Source: an uncultured Novosphingobium sp. (lineage in GTDB: Bacteria > Pseudomonadota > Alphaproteobacteria > Sphingomonadales > Sphingomonadaceae). From it: a DNA stretch of 46,475 nucleotides. Position 1 is the first letter of the stretch. The number at the start of each line of letters is the position of its first letter. The position numbers were made by a program, and so were the translations under genes. Of the stretch, positions 26,463 through 34,794 are shown one piece after another. The notes under the pieces were generated by a model. It was not told the DNA's origin, searched no databases, and worked only from the letters and a program-made list of their open reading frames with translations. Location of the stretch: assembly GCA_946886075.1 (NCBI GenBank), contig CAMPHR010000024.1, forward strand, positions 1-46,475, read 5' to 3'.

Positions 26463-27827
26463 TCAGGAATCTGAAATATGGGGCGCCAAATAACGAAAAA
26501 GCTCCGCCCGAAGCACTTCAAGTCCAGACGAATCAGACGATTCGATTCGCGCGACCAGTTCCGCTTGCGTGTTGGAGGCGCGCAAGAGCCACCAGCCCTC
26601 CTTGCGCATGACCCTGGCACCGTCGATGTCCGTCATGACGGCGCCTTCCGCCTGCAATTGCCCGATGATTTCCGATATGACAGCGAATTTGCGGTCCTCC
26701 GCCACCGGGAAACGCAGTTCCGGTGTGTTGATCAGTTGCGGCAGATCATCATGCAGGGCGGTGATGTTCCGGCCGGAGCGGCTCGCCATGCGGATGAGGC
26801 GGACGGCGGCATAAAGGCCATCGTCGAAGCCATAATAATCATCGGCAAAGACGATGTGACCGGTCATTTCGCCGCCTAGCGGGCTTCCGACCTCCCTCAT
26901 CTTCGTCTTGATATGGCTGTGGCCGGTTTTCCACATGAGCGGGGTACCGCCGAGTTGCGCGACCCGGTCGAATAGCAGCTGGCTGCATTTCACATCGGCG
27001 ACGATAGTCGCGCCGGGTCGGTCCTGAAGCACGGCTCCGGCAAACAGGGCGAGCAGCTGGTCACCCCAGATGGTGCGGCCCTGCCCGTCCACGACTCCGA
27101 TGCGGTCGCCGTCTCCGTCGAAAGCCAGTCCGAAATGGAGTTTGTTTGCGAGGACAAGCTTTCGCAGGTCGTCCAGATTCTCCTCGATCGTGGGGTCGGG
27201 GTGATGATGGGGAAAATTGCCGTCTATTTCGGTGAAAAGCGTGTGATGCTCACCCGGGAGCAGCTTGACGAGCTTGTCCACGACCGGCCCAGCAGCGCCA
27301 TTGCCCGCGTCCCAGCCGATGCGCCAGGCGGTGCCGTCAAAGCCTTTCATCAGCCGGGCGACATAGCTGTCGATGATGTCGATGGCGGAGCAGCTGCCGC
27401 TGCCCTCCTCCCAATCTCCGGCCGCCGCCATGGCACCGAGTTGGGCGATGTCCGGGCCAAAAAAGGCTTCATGCGCAAGTACCAGCTTGAAGCCATTGTG
27501 ATCGGCGGGATTATGGCTGCCGGTTATCTGGATGCCGCCATCAACTTCGAGCGTCGCTTCGGCATAATAGAGCATTGGCGTGGGGCCGATGCCGATGCGC
27601 AGCACGTCGATGCCGCTGGCGGTCAGGCCATCGGCCACCGCCGATTCCAGCATGGGCGAGCTGAGGCGCCCGTCATAGCCGAGCGCGACCGCTGAACCCC
27701 CGCCGCGCCTGACGATGGTGCCGAAACTGCGGCCCAGCGCATAGGCGTCTTCCTTTCCCAGCGTTTTGCCGACGATTCCGCGCATGTCATATTCGCGCAG
27801 CAGCGAGGGATGAAAGTCGTGGGACAT
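26463..27827 (-). CDS. pgmG: Phosphoglucomutase/phosphomannomutase
   Basis: 454-aa alpha-D-phosphohexomutase that interconverts hexose 6- and 1-phosphates for sugar nucleotides used in exopolysaccharide and LPS. The phosphoserine is Ser104 in QITGSHNPADHNG. The metal loop is AFDGDGDRIGVVD, the sugar-binding loop is MTGHIVFADDYYGFDD, and the phosphate-binding loop is LLRASNTQAELV. The length and layout match sphingomonad PgmG. No gellan- or sphingan-type cluster surrounds it. The upstream neighbour is the J-protein gene, 18 bases away on the same strand. The symbol is given by similarity. Confidence 0.9.
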   Translation of the reverse strand: MSHDFHPSLLREYDMRGIVGKTLGKEDAYALGRSFGTIVRRGGGSAVALGYDGRLSSPMLESAVADGLTASGIDVLRIGIGPTPMLYYAEATLEVDGGIQITGSHNPADHNGFKLVLAHEAFFGPDIAQLGAMAAAGDWEEGSGSCSAIDIIDSYVARLMKGFDGTAWRIGWDAGNGAAGPVVDKLVKLLPGEHHTLFTEIDGNFPHHHPDPTIEENLDDLRKLVLANKLHFGLAFDGDGDRIGVVDGQGRTIWGDQLLALFAGAVLQDRPGATIVADVKCSQLLFDRVAQLGGTPLMWKTGHSHIKTKMREVGSPLGGEMTGHIVFADDYYGFDDGLYAAVRLIRMASRSGRNITALHDDLPQLINTPELRFPVAEDRKFAVISEIIGQLQAEGAVMTDIDGARVMRKEGWWLLRASNTQAELVARIESSDSSGLEVLRAELFRYLAPHISDS

Positions 27828-27845
27828 GGGTTCTGTTCTACAGCC

Positions 27846-28289
27846 CTAAGGGCGCGGTGACGGCTCTTTTTTCTGAGGGGCGGCGAGCAGCAGATCTCGG
27901 GCAGCGTTTATTTCGGCCGCCAGTGCTTCGGTGCCGCCGCGATCGGGATGGACGGAAGCGATCAGCCGCCGGTGGGCCGCGCGGATCGTCGGTTCATCGG
28001 CATCTTCAGGCACGCCAAGCAGGGCGCGGGCTCTTGCAATGCTGACGGGCTCGGGTTTTGCCTCGGAGGAGGCAGATCGTTTCTTCTTCTGCTGCGACTG
28101 ATTCAGGAAGAAGAGTGCCGCGCCAAGCAGCAAGGGCGCTCCGGCGAGCGGCTTGCCCTTTGCCGCCATGACAGCACCGACCAGCGCGCCGCCCAACACC
28201 ATGCCATCCTTCACACTCATGCGCTGCAAACGTCCCGTCCAGATGAGCCAGGCCGCAAGCCCGAGAAGAAGAAAGGCGAAAAGGCCCAT
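27846..28289 (-). CDS. Membrane-anchored J-domain protein
   Basis: 147-aa protein with two hydrophobic stretches at the N-terminus (~2-17 and ~30-62), a short basic linker (QKKKR), and a C-terminal J domain (~84-140) with the HPD motif (114-116) in LIASVHPDRGGTEALAAEINAARDLLL. The layout is like mitochondrial Tim14/Pam18 and its alphaproteobacterial relatives: a membrane J-protein that stimulates a DnaK-type chaperone at the inner face. Its ATG overlaps the mipZ stop by one base, so the two are coupled; pgmG follows 18 bases later. Which Hsp70 it serves is unknown. Confidence 0.82.
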   Translation of the reverse strand: MGLFAFLLLGLAAWLIWTGRLQRMSVKDGMVLGGALVGAVMAAKGKPLAGAPLLLGAALFFLNQSQQKKKRSASSEAKPEPVSIARARALLGVPEDADEPTIRAAHRRLIASVHPDRGGTEALAAEINAARDLLLAAPQKKEPSPRP

Positions 28290-29098
28290 CAGGCCGCGCC
28301 GAGAAGATCGACCGGCGTCCTTTCCTCACCCGAGGGTAGGGCAAGGCCCGAAACCATTTCGCGCAGTTCCTGGCGCGCGGCGATATGGCTGACGCCGAGG
28401 TCACCCAGATGCCCCTTGTCGAGCAAGGTGAGGCCCGAAGGGAAGAGTTCGCGGAAGATGACGCGTTCGGACAGGCCCGGAATCACGCGGAAGCCGACGC
28501 GGCGGGAGAGCTCCATCAGGGCATCGCCGACGCGCTTCTTGTTGCGGGCGTCATGATGCTGGACGCGGTTGCGCAGGACGACCCAGTCGATCGAAACGCC
28601 ATCGGCCTTTGCGCGGGTCTTGCGCGCTTCGAAGATGAGTTCGGAATAGAAGGAGAGGCGGCGGACCTTGAAGGTTTCCGCGTCCACCTGGCCGATGAGG
28701 TCGAAATCGACGAAGCTGTCGTTCATCGGCGTCACCAGCGTATGGGCGCGGGCGGCCATGTGGCGGGCGAAGGCATCGTCGCGGCCGGGGGTGTCGACGA
28801 CCAGGAAATCCTTGCCCTCGGCGACGGCGGCGGATTCTTCCTCAAGCGCGTCGATCGTGTCGCCCTTCAGCACGGCGAAGTCGGGCGCGGGCAGGTCGAT
28901 GCTGCGGCGGCGGGCGGTCTCTGCGCGGTTTTCCATGTAGCGCGTGACGGTGCGCTGGCGCGGGTCGAGGTCGATCATGCCGACCTTGTAGCCGAGCGCG
29001 GTCAAGGCGATCGCGGTGTGCACGGCGGTCGTCGACTTGCCGGTCCCGCCCTTTTCATTGGCGAAGACGATATGATGCGTTTGGGTGTTCGTACCCAT
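28289..29098 (-). CDS. mipZ: MipZ/ParA-type division-plane ATPase
   Basis: 269-aa deviant-Walker ATPase. Walker A is ANEKGGTGKST (13-23, signature Lys16), the switch motif MIDLDPRQRTVTRYMENR is characteristic of MipZ, and FLVVDTPGRDD and LVTPMNDSFVDFDLIGQVD follow. In Caulobacter MipZ forms a gradient from the ParB-bound origin and keeps FtsZ at mid-cell. The gene lies only about 2.5 kb from the predicted origin. It is divergent from panC and begins a minus-strand unit with the J-protein gene. A general ParA role is less likely given the DLDPRQ-YMENR motif. Confidence 0.9.
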   Translation of the reverse strand: MGTNTQTHHIVFANEKGGTGKSTTAVHTAIALTALGYKVGMIDLDPRQRTVTRYMENRAETARRRSIDLPAPDFAVLKGDTIDALEEESAAVAEGKDFLVVDTPGRDDAFARHMAARAHTLVTPMNDSFVDFDLIGQVDAETFKVRRLSFYSELIFEARKTRAKADGVSIDWVVLRNRVQHHDARNKKRVGDALMELSRRVGFRVIPGLSERVIFRELFPSGLTLLDKGHLGDLGVSHIAARQELREMVSGLALPSGEERTPVDLLGAA

Positions 29099-29201
29099 TG
29101 ATAACCCCGTTTATTGCCGCAACGATTCTTGACCCTATTGTCGGGCCGTGCCTTTAGCAGGATAGTCCCCGTGCCCCTGCCATATCGGAGCCCCTCGTCC
29201 C

Positions 29202-30047
29202 GTGCAAACCCTGCGTGACCTTCCTGCCCTGCGATCCGCCATCGATGCGATGAAAAGCGATGGGCGGCCTGTCGCTTTGGTGCCGACGATGGGCGCGCTG
29301 CATGAAGGGCATATGGCGCTGGTCGAGGAAGCGCGGCGGCATGCCGGGCATGTGGTGGTGTCGATCTTCGTCAATCCGCGGCAGTTTGGCGTCAATGAGG
29401 ATCTGGATGCCTATCCGCGCCGGGAAGCGAAGGATGCGCAAATGTTGCAAGCCGCCGGGGTCGATGCGCTGTGGGCGCCGAGCGCCGAAGTCATGTATCC
29501 GGCGGGCTATGCGACCAATATCTCCGTTTCTGGGATCACCGAGGGCTTGGATGGGGCAGCGCGGCCGGGGCACTTCGATGGCGTGGCGACGGTGGTGGCC
29601 AAACTGTTCAACCAGGTGCAGCCTGATGTCGCGCTGTTCGGCGAGAAGGATTATCAGCAGCTGGCGATGATCCGGCAGATGGTGCGCGACCTCGACATGC
29701 GTGTCGAGATAATCGGCGTGCCGACGCAGCGGGCGGAGGATGGGCTCGCCTTGTCATCGCGCAACGCTTACCTGACCGACGAGGAGCGCAAGGACGCGCT
29801 CGCCCTGCCCCGAGCACTGGGCGAGGCGGCGCGGCAGATGGAGAAGGGTGCGAGCGTCGAGGCGGCGGTTACCAAAGCGATCGCGATGCTGAGCGCGCAT
29901 GGCTTTGATCCCATCGATTATGTGACGCTGTGCGATGCGGTGACGCTGGAGCCGATGACGGTGCTGGATCGCCCGGCGCGGTTGCTGGGCGCGGCGAAGC
30001 TGGGGCGGACGCGGTTGATTGATAATATTGTGGTTGAGCCTTCTTAG
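29202..30047 (+). CDS. panC: Pantoate-beta-alanine ligase
   Basis: 281-aa pantothenate synthetase that joins pantoate and beta-alanine with ATP. Hallmarks are VPTMGALHEGHMALVEEAR (HxGH nucleotidylyl motif), SIFVNPRQFGVNEDLDAYPR, GHFDGVATVVAKLFNQVQPD, FGEKDYQQLAMIRQM and ALSSRNAYL. The start is GTG at 29202. It stands alone on the plus strand between divergent mipZ and convergent hemJ; panB is not nearby. A palindromic repeat with a T-run follows the stop and may end its transcript. Confidence 0.95.
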   Translation: MQTLRDLPALRSAIDAMKSDGRPVALVPTMGALHEGHMALVEEARRHAGHVVVSIFVNPRQFGVNEDLDAYPRREAKDAQMLQAAGVDALWAPSAEVMYPAGYATNISVSGITEGLDGAARPGHFDGVATVVAKLFNQVQPDVALFGEKDYQQLAMIRQMVRDLDMRVEIIGVPTQRAEDGLALSSRNAYLTDEERKDALALPRALGEAARQMEKGASVEAAVTKAIAMLSAHGFDPIDYVTLCDAVTLEPMTVLDRPARLLGAAKLGRTRLIDNIVVEPS

Positions 30048-30051
30048 GCTT

Positions 30052-30128
30052 CGTCATTCCAGCGGAAGCTGGAATCTCTTCGATGTTCAGTCCAGCCGCC
30101 CGAGATCCCAGCGTTCGCTGGGATGACG
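30052..30128. repeat. REP-like palindromic element (family 1)
   Basis: Two oppositely oriented arms of about 27 bases, 30052-30078 and 30102-30128, each with its own inner hairpin (CATTCCAGC...GCTGGAATC and GATCCCAGC...GCTGGGATG), form one large palindrome. The plus-strand side ends in GGTATTTTT, so it can also serve as a terminator for panC facing hemJ. Elements of this CGTCATTCC type are common intergenic repeats in proteobacteria, often mobilised by RAYT transposases. Confidence 0.75.
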
Positions 30129-30134
30129 GTATTT

Positions 30135-30575
30135 TTAGAACGGCTTTACGATCACCGCTACGACGATCACGGCGGCGGCGATGCCGGGGACTTCGTTGAT
30201 GAGGCGGAGCTTTTTCTCGGTCATGGGGCGCAAGCCCTTGGCGAGCTTCTTCGTGTAGCCTGCAATCCAGCCATGATAGGCGGACAGGCCGAGCACGAAA
30301 AGCAGCTTGAGGTGGAACCAGCCGAAATGCCAGGCACCGATTTCGACCATCAGCATGAGGCCGAAAACCCAGACCAGGACGAGCGAGGGGTTGAGGATGA
30401 TCTTGAGCAAGCGCTGCTCGCGATCGATCCATTTGCGGTCTTCATCCGATCCGACCGGGCACTGGTGATGATAGACGAAGAAGCGCGGCATCATGAACAA
30501 TCCCGCCATCAGGAAGATGACGAAGATCAGATGGGCGGCCTTCACCCACAGATAGGCGGCTCCGAGATAGGGCAT
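30135..30575 (-). CDS. hemJ: Protoporphyrinogen IX oxidase HemJ
   Basis: 146-aa inner-membrane protein of the HemJ (UPF0093) family, which oxidises protoporphyrinogen IX in bacteria lacking HemG/HemY. Four or so helices are visible: WVKAAHLIFVIFLMAGLFMMPRFFVYHH with the conserved His15 and Arg31, LVLVWVFGLMLMVEIG, HFGWFHLKLLFVLGLSAYHGW, and a C-terminal helix AAAVIVVAVIV. The conserved RLINEVPG precedes the last helix. Its start overlaps the hemE stop by one base, so hemE-hemJ is a coupled heme-biosynthesis pair. Confidence 0.92.
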   Translation of the reverse strand: MPYLGAAYLWVKAAHLIFVIFLMAGLFMMPRFFVYHHQCPVGSDEDRKWIDREQRLLKIILNPSLVLVWVFGLMLMVEIGAWHFGWFHLKLLFVLGLSAYHGWIAGYTKKLAKGLRPMTEKKLRLINEVPGIAAAVIVVAVIVKPF

Positions 30576-31636
30576 CAGCTATTCTTTCCTTGCCGGACAT
30601 AGGCGATCAGCGCCTCGACATGGGCGATCGGGGTATCGGGAAGGATGCCATGGCCGAGGTTCAGAATATGCGGGCGGCCCGCAAAGGCGGCGCGGATATT
30701 GTCGACCGACTCTTCCACCGCCCTGCCCCCAGCGATGAGGGCGAGCGGATCGAGATTGCCCTGAACCGGCAGGCCTTGTGGCAGGACTCGGTTCGCCCAG
30801 TGCGGATCGATGGTTTCATCGACGCCGATGGCATCGACGCCCGTGCCCGCCGCATAATCGGCGAGTTTCGCGCCGGCCCCTTTGGGGAAGCCGATGATCG
30901 GCACATTGGGATGTAGCGCCTTGAGCTTCTCCACAATGCGGCGATTGGGTTCGATGACCCAGCGGTTGAACTGGAGCGGGGCCAAGCTGCCCGCCCAGCT
31001 GTCGAACAGCTGCACCGCTTCCACCCCGGCTTCGATCTGGCCGGAGAGATAGGTGACGGTGGACTCGATGATCGCGTCGATGATCGCGCCGAAGCGTTCG
31101 GGGTCCTGATAGGCGAGGCGGCGGGCCGCGCCCTGATCCTTGCTGCCCTGTCCTGCAACCATATAGGTAGAGATGGTCCAGGGACTACCTGCAAAGCCAA
31201 GGAAGGTGACGGAGGGATCAAGCGCAGCCTTCACCTGCCGCACCGTTTCATAGACCGCCTCATAGCGGCTGAGATCAGGCTTGAGCGACGACAGGTCCGT
31301 TTCGCTGAGGATTGGCGCGAGACGCGGCCCCTCCCCCGTTTCGAACCAGAGGTCCTGGCCCATCGCATAGGGCACGATCAAAATGTCGGAAAAGAGGATC
31401 GCGCCGTCAAAGCCGAAACGGCGGAGCGGCTGAAGCGTAACTTCGGCGGCGGCGGGGCTGTCATAGACGAGCTCCAGGAAGCCGCCCTTTTCCGCGCGCA
31501 AGGCCCGATATTCGGGCAAATAGCGGCCTGCCTGGCGCATCAGCCACATGGGCGGAACGGAAAGGCATTCACCCTTCAGGACGGAAAGCAGCGGCTTGGA
31601 GGTTCCAGCGGAGAGGCCGGCATCGGGTCCCGTCAT
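30575..31636 (-). CDS. hemE: Uroporphyrinogen decarboxylase
   Basis: 353-aa cytoplasmic enzyme that turns uroporphyrinogen III into coproporphyrinogen III. Motifs are PPMWLMRQAGRYLPEYR, AILFSDILIVPYAMGQ, GFAGSPWTISTYMVAG, LFDSWAGSL and VQGNLDPLAL; length is standard. The start at 31636 (MTGPDAGLSAG) has GAGAG close upstream; the frame remains open further out but that part overlaps the origin region. hemE next to the chromosomal origin is the classic alphaproteobacterial arrangement, first described in Caulobacter. Confidence 0.95.
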   Translation of the reverse strand: MTGPDAGLSAGTSKPLLSVLKGECLSVPPMWLMRQAGRYLPEYRALRAEKGGFLELVYDSPAAAEVTLQPLRRFGFDGAILFSDILIVPYAMGQDLWFETGEGPRLAPILSETDLSSLKPDLSRYEAVYETVRQVKAALDPSVTFLGFAGSPWTISTYMVAGQGSKDQGAARRLAYQDPERFGAIIDAIIESTVTYLSGQIEAGVEAVQLFDSWAGSLAPLQFNRWVIEPNRRIVEKLKALHPNVPIIGFPKGAGAKLADYAAGTGVDAIGVDETIDPHWANRVLPQGLPVQGNLDPLALIAGGRAVEESVDNIRAAFAGRPHILNLGHGILPDTPIAHVEALIAYVRQGKNS

Positions 31637-31923
31637 AAACTCTCTTATATAGATTCTTAAAAGGATGATGGAGATAGTAGGGCAGTTGGCAGCGGGGTTT
31701 ATGCGCTGTGCCCGCTTTTGCCAACAGCTTGACTCCCTCACTCAAAGGATTCCGGTGCGAGTCAGGCCAGTCATCCCCGTTACCCACAGGCTGTGGATGA
31801 AAATGACCGCCTGTGGGAGCCATGTGGATAAGATTCCGGCTAATGGGGGCTACCCATAACGGGGTATTTTGCCCGCAACCTATCCCTTGCTTTATCCACA
31901 GGCTCCACACAGAGATATGCGTC
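31637..31923. other. oriC: Predicted chromosomal replication origin (oriC)
   Basis: The gap between divergent hemE and the PPSR gene. It contains two perfect DnaA boxes (TTATCCACA at 31892-31900; its complement TGTGGATAA at 31823-31831) and two with one mismatch (TTACCCACA at 31780-31788; TGTGGATGA at 31792-31800). Weaker matches lie at 31771 and 31812. An AT-rich stretch near 31634-31665 could be the unwinding element. Five GANTC sites start at 31652, 31731, 31748, 31759 and 31832. Flanking genes mostly point away on both sides. The position and content match alphaproteobacterial origins; direct function is inferred. Confidence 0.82.
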
Positions 31924-32751
31924 ATGTCGCGTATCCATCTGCATCTGCTGTCTGACTCCACCGGCGAGACGCTGGAGAATATCGCCAAGGCGGCGATCGG
32001 TGCCTTTGAAAATGTCGAGGCGGTGCGGCATTTCTGGCCGATGGTGCGGTCCGATGTCCATCTCGACCGGATCATGGAGGAGATTTCCGCCAATCCCGGT
32101 CTGGTCCTCTTCACCCTGTCCAATCATCAGTTGCGGCGGCGGTTGGAGACACGCTGCCGGGCGCTCGGCTTGCCCCATGTCGCGGCGCTGGACAGCGTGA
32201 CCGACGCCCTGTCCAACATATTGGGGCAGGAAACGCGCAATCGGCCAGGGCGCAAGCATATATTGGACGAAGCCTATTTCGCACGGATCGAGGCGATCCA
32301 GTTCACCATCGCCCATGATGATGGCGTCGGGCATGAAAATTGGGAAGAAGCCGATATCGTGCTGGCGGGCGTGTCGCGTGCGTCCAAGACGCCAACCTCC
32401 ATCTATCTGGCCAATCGCGGATACAAGACGGCGAATATCCCGCTGGTGGTGCAGTCGCCGCCGCCGCGCAGCCTCTATTCGCTCAAGCATCCGATGGTCG
32501 TGGGGCTGACCGTCAGTCCGGAGCGGCTGGTGCAGATCCGCCGCAATCGCTTGCTGTCGCTCAATCAGGCGCCCGAGACGAGCTATGTTGATCTGGAAAA
32601 AGTGCAGGAGGAACTGGCTTTTGCCCGGCGCATGTTCGCGGACAATGGCTGGCCGGTGATCGACATGACGCGCCGGTCGATCGAGGAAGCGGCGGCCGCG
32701 ATCATCAACCTGTTCAATGACCGCGTGCTGGCGGAAGGAAGTGAAACATGA
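31924..32751 (+). CDS. PPSR-type pyruvate,water/phosphate dikinase regulatory protein (DUF299)
   Basis: 275-aa bifunctional kinase/pyrophosphorylase family that inactivates by ADP-dependent phosphorylation, and reactivates by phosphorolysis, phosphoenolpyruvate synthase or pyruvate phosphate dikinase. Hallmarks: HLLSDSTGETLENIAKAA at the N-terminus, the P-loop-like GVSRASKTPTS (149-159), and IPLVVQSPPP. Which dikinase it serves cannot be told here. In Caulobacter the equivalent gene (RP001-like) also flanks the origin opposite hemE. The start at 31924 is the family start. Its stop overlaps maf by 4 bases. Confidence 0.92.
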   Translation: MSRIHLHLLSDSTGETLENIAKAAIGAFENVEAVRHFWPMVRSDVHLDRIMEEISANPGLVLFTLSNHQLRRRLETRCRALGLPHVAALDSVTDALSNILGQETRNRPGRKHILDEAYFARIEAIQFTIAHDDGVGHENWEEADIVLAGVSRASKTPTSIYLANRGYKTANIPLVVQSPPPRSLYSLKHPMVVGLTVSPERLVQIRRNRLLSLNQAPETSYVDLEKVQEELAFARRMFADNGWPVIDMTRRSIEEAAAAIINLFNDRVLAEGSET

Positions 32752-33341
32752 TCGTGCTGGCGTCACAAAGCGCAAGCCGCCGGGCGCTGTTGCAGGCGGC
32801 GGGTGTACCGTTTGAAGCATTGTCGCCCGGCGTCGATGAAGAAGCGGCCAAGGAAGCATTGCGGGCGGACGGATTGGACGCGCGGGCGTTGGCGGATGCC
32901 TTGGCGGAGTTGAAGGCGCTCCGCGTGTCGCGCCGGGTGCCGGGCGGGTTGGTCCTGGGATGCGACCAGACATTGAGCCTTGAGGATGGCAGCATGATCG
33001 ACAAGGCGGTCGATCGCCCGGATGCGGAACGCATTTTGCGGCTGCTGTCGGGGCGAGTGCATCATCTTCATAGCGCGGCCGTGATTGCGCTGAACGGCGA
33101 GCCGATCTGGCGGCATGTCGAACGGGTGCGCATGACGGTGCGGCCGCTGTCTGATAGTTTCATAGCTAACTATCTGGATCAGGAATGGGAGCAATGCCGT
33201 TGGTGCGTCGGCAATTACCGGATCGAGGGGCCGGGAGTGCAGCTGTTCAGCAAAGTCGAAGGCAGCCAATTCGGCATTCAAGGCCTACCCCTGCTGCCGC
33301 TGCTTGACTTTCTGCGCGTGCGGGGCGTTCTGCCAGCATGA
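32748..33341 (+). CDS. maf: Maf-family nucleoside triphosphate pyrophosphatase
   Basis: 197-aa Maf/HAM1-like house-cleaning pyrophosphatase acting on dTTP/UTP or modified nucleotides such as m7GTP. The motif VLASQSASRRALLQAAG (3-19) binds the substrate phosphate, and LVLGCDQTL (Asp73) is the catalytic site. The sequence LASQSASR with a divergent middle suggests the YceF or an alphaproteobacterial sub-branch; I cannot tell the substrate. It overlaps the PPSR gene by 4 bases and aroE by 4 bases within a plus-strand operon leading away from the origin. Confidence 0.9.
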   Translation: MIVLASQSASRRALLQAAGVPFEALSPGVDEEAAKEALRADGLDARALADALAELKALRVSRRVPGGLVLGCDQTLSLEDGSMIDKAVDRPDAERILRLLSGRVHHLHSAAVIALNGEPIWRHVERVRMTVRPLSDSFIANYLDQEWEQCRWCVGNYRIEGPGVQLFSKVEGSQFGIQGLPLLPLLDFLRVRGVLPA

Positions 33342-34159
33342 CTGACAAGCTCCCCTATGCAGAGGTGATCGGTGATCCGATCGCGCACAGCAAATCGCCC
33401 TTGATCCATAATTTCTGGCTCGATTGCCTGGGGATCGAGGCGGAATATCGCAAGACGCATGTAACGGCGGAGGGTCTCTCTGCCTATTTTCTTGAGCGGC
33501 GGGCTGATCCGGACTGGCTGGGATGCAATGTGACCATTCCGCATAAGATTGCGGTGATGGACTATACCGATGATCCGGGCGGTGTGCGCGAGCGGATCGG
33601 GGCGATGAACACGATCGCGAGCGAAACTGGCGGTCCCCTGATCGGTACCAACACGGATGCGGGTGGTTTCCTTCAGCCGTTGCTGCGCGACAAATGGCAG
33701 GGCGAGAGTGCCGTCCTTGTCGGCGCAGGGGGGGCGGCGCGGGCGATCCTGTTTGCGCTCGCGAGCCTGGGCGTGGCGGACATTACCGTCATGGTGCGCG
33801 ATGCGGTGAAGGGGCAGGCTCTGCTTGACCGGGCGAAGGTCAATGGCCGGGTGATCGGCATGAGTGATGCGCTTCCGGCGGCGGATCTGCTGGTCAATAC
33901 AAGCTCGCTTGGCATGGTGGGACAGCCGGTGCTTGATCTTGACCTGTCGCCGCTGGCGCAGAGCGCCACGGTCTATGACATTGTTTATGCGCCACTGGAG
34001 ACTGAATTACTCAGGGCAGCGCGGGCGCGGGGGCTGAAGACGCTGGATGGGTTGGAAATGTTGATCGGGCAGGCGGCGCTGGCATTCGACATATTTTTCG
34101 ATGCGCAGGCGCCGCGTGAACGGGATGATGAGCTGCGCGCGTTGCTGCTGGCGGCTTGA
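33338..34159 (+). CDS. aroE: Shikimate dehydrogenase (NADP+)
   Basis: 273-aa enzyme of the shikimate pathway reducing 3-dehydroshikimate. GDPIAHSKSPLIHNFWL is the substrate loop, NVTIPHKIAVM has the catalytic Lys, GTNTDAGGF the catalytic Asp, and VGAGGAARAILFAL the NADP-binding glycine motif. VNTSSLGMVG and DGLEMLIGQAALAF complete the family picture. It overlaps maf by 4 bases; coaE follows after 6 bases. The length is usual. Confidence 0.95.
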   Translation: MTDKLPYAEVIGDPIAHSKSPLIHNFWLDCLGIEAEYRKTHVTAEGLSAYFLERRADPDWLGCNVTIPHKIAVMDYTDDPGGVRERIGAMNTIASETGGPLIGTNTDAGGFLQPLLRDKWQGESAVLVGAGGAARAILFALASLGVADITVMVRDAVKGQALLDRAKVNGRVIGMSDALPAADLLVNTSSLGMVGQPVLDLDLSPLAQSATVYDIVYAPLETELLRAARARGLKTLDGLEMLIGQAALAFDIFFDAQAPRERDDELRALLLAA

Positions 34160-34165
34160 GGCGCC

Positions 34166-34759
34166 ATGAAAATCTACGGGCTGACCGGGTCGATCGGCAT
34201 GGGCAAGTCGGCCGTCGCCGCCATGCTGCGGCGTGAGGGCGTGCCGCTGTTCGATGCGGATGCGGAGGTGCATCGGCTGCAGGGGCCGGAGGGCAGGCTG
34301 TTGCCAGAGATCGAGGCGCGCTTTCCCGGCACGACCGGACCTATGGGGGTAGACCGGGCCAAGCTGGGCGCGGCGGTCTTCGGCCATCCCCAGGAGCTGA
34401 AGGCCCTGGAAGCGATCGTCCATCCCGCCGTGAAGGAGGAGCGGATGGCGTTCCTCCGCCGCCACCGGTCGCGTGCCTTCGTCGTGCTGGACATTCCGTT
34501 GCTGTTTGAAAGCCATATGGAGCGGAGCTTGGCTGGGGTCATTGTGGTGACGGCGCCCGCGTGGAAGCAGCGTAGGCGGGTGCTGGCGCGCAAGGGGATG
34601 ACGGTAGCGAAATTCCGCAGGATCTTGCATCTCCAGACTCCCGACGCGGAAAAGCGGCGCAAGGCGGATTTCATTATTCACACGGGCACGACATTTGCCG
34701 CCACTCGGGCACAGGTTCGGCGCCTCGTCACTTGCCTTGGATCAAAGACAGGCCGATAA
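34166..34759 (+). CDS. coaE: Dephospho-CoA kinase
   Basis: 197-aa last enzyme of coenzyme A synthesis. The P-loop is GLTGSIGMGKSAVAAML (5-21), VPLFDADAEVHRL holds the catalytic Asp, and the LID region includes FVVLDIPLLFE. The C-terminal LQTPDAEKRRKADFIIHTG is typical. It sits between aroE and dnaQ in the conserved alphaproteobacterial order aroE-coaE-dnaQ. The dnaQ start lies 35 bases after its stop. Confidence 0.95.
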   Translation: MKIYGLTGSIGMGKSAVAAMLRREGVPLFDADAEVHRLQGPEGRLLPEIEARFPGTTGPMGVDRAKLGAAVFGHPQELKALEAIVHPAVKEERMAFLRRHRSRAFVVLDIPLLFESHMERSLAGVIVVTAPAWKQRRRVLARKGMTVAKFRRILHLQTPDAEKRRKADFIIHTGTTFAATRAQVRRLVTCLGSKTGR

Positions 34760-34794
34760 GGAAATTGCCCGGCAGAGTCGGCGTGAAGAGGTCC

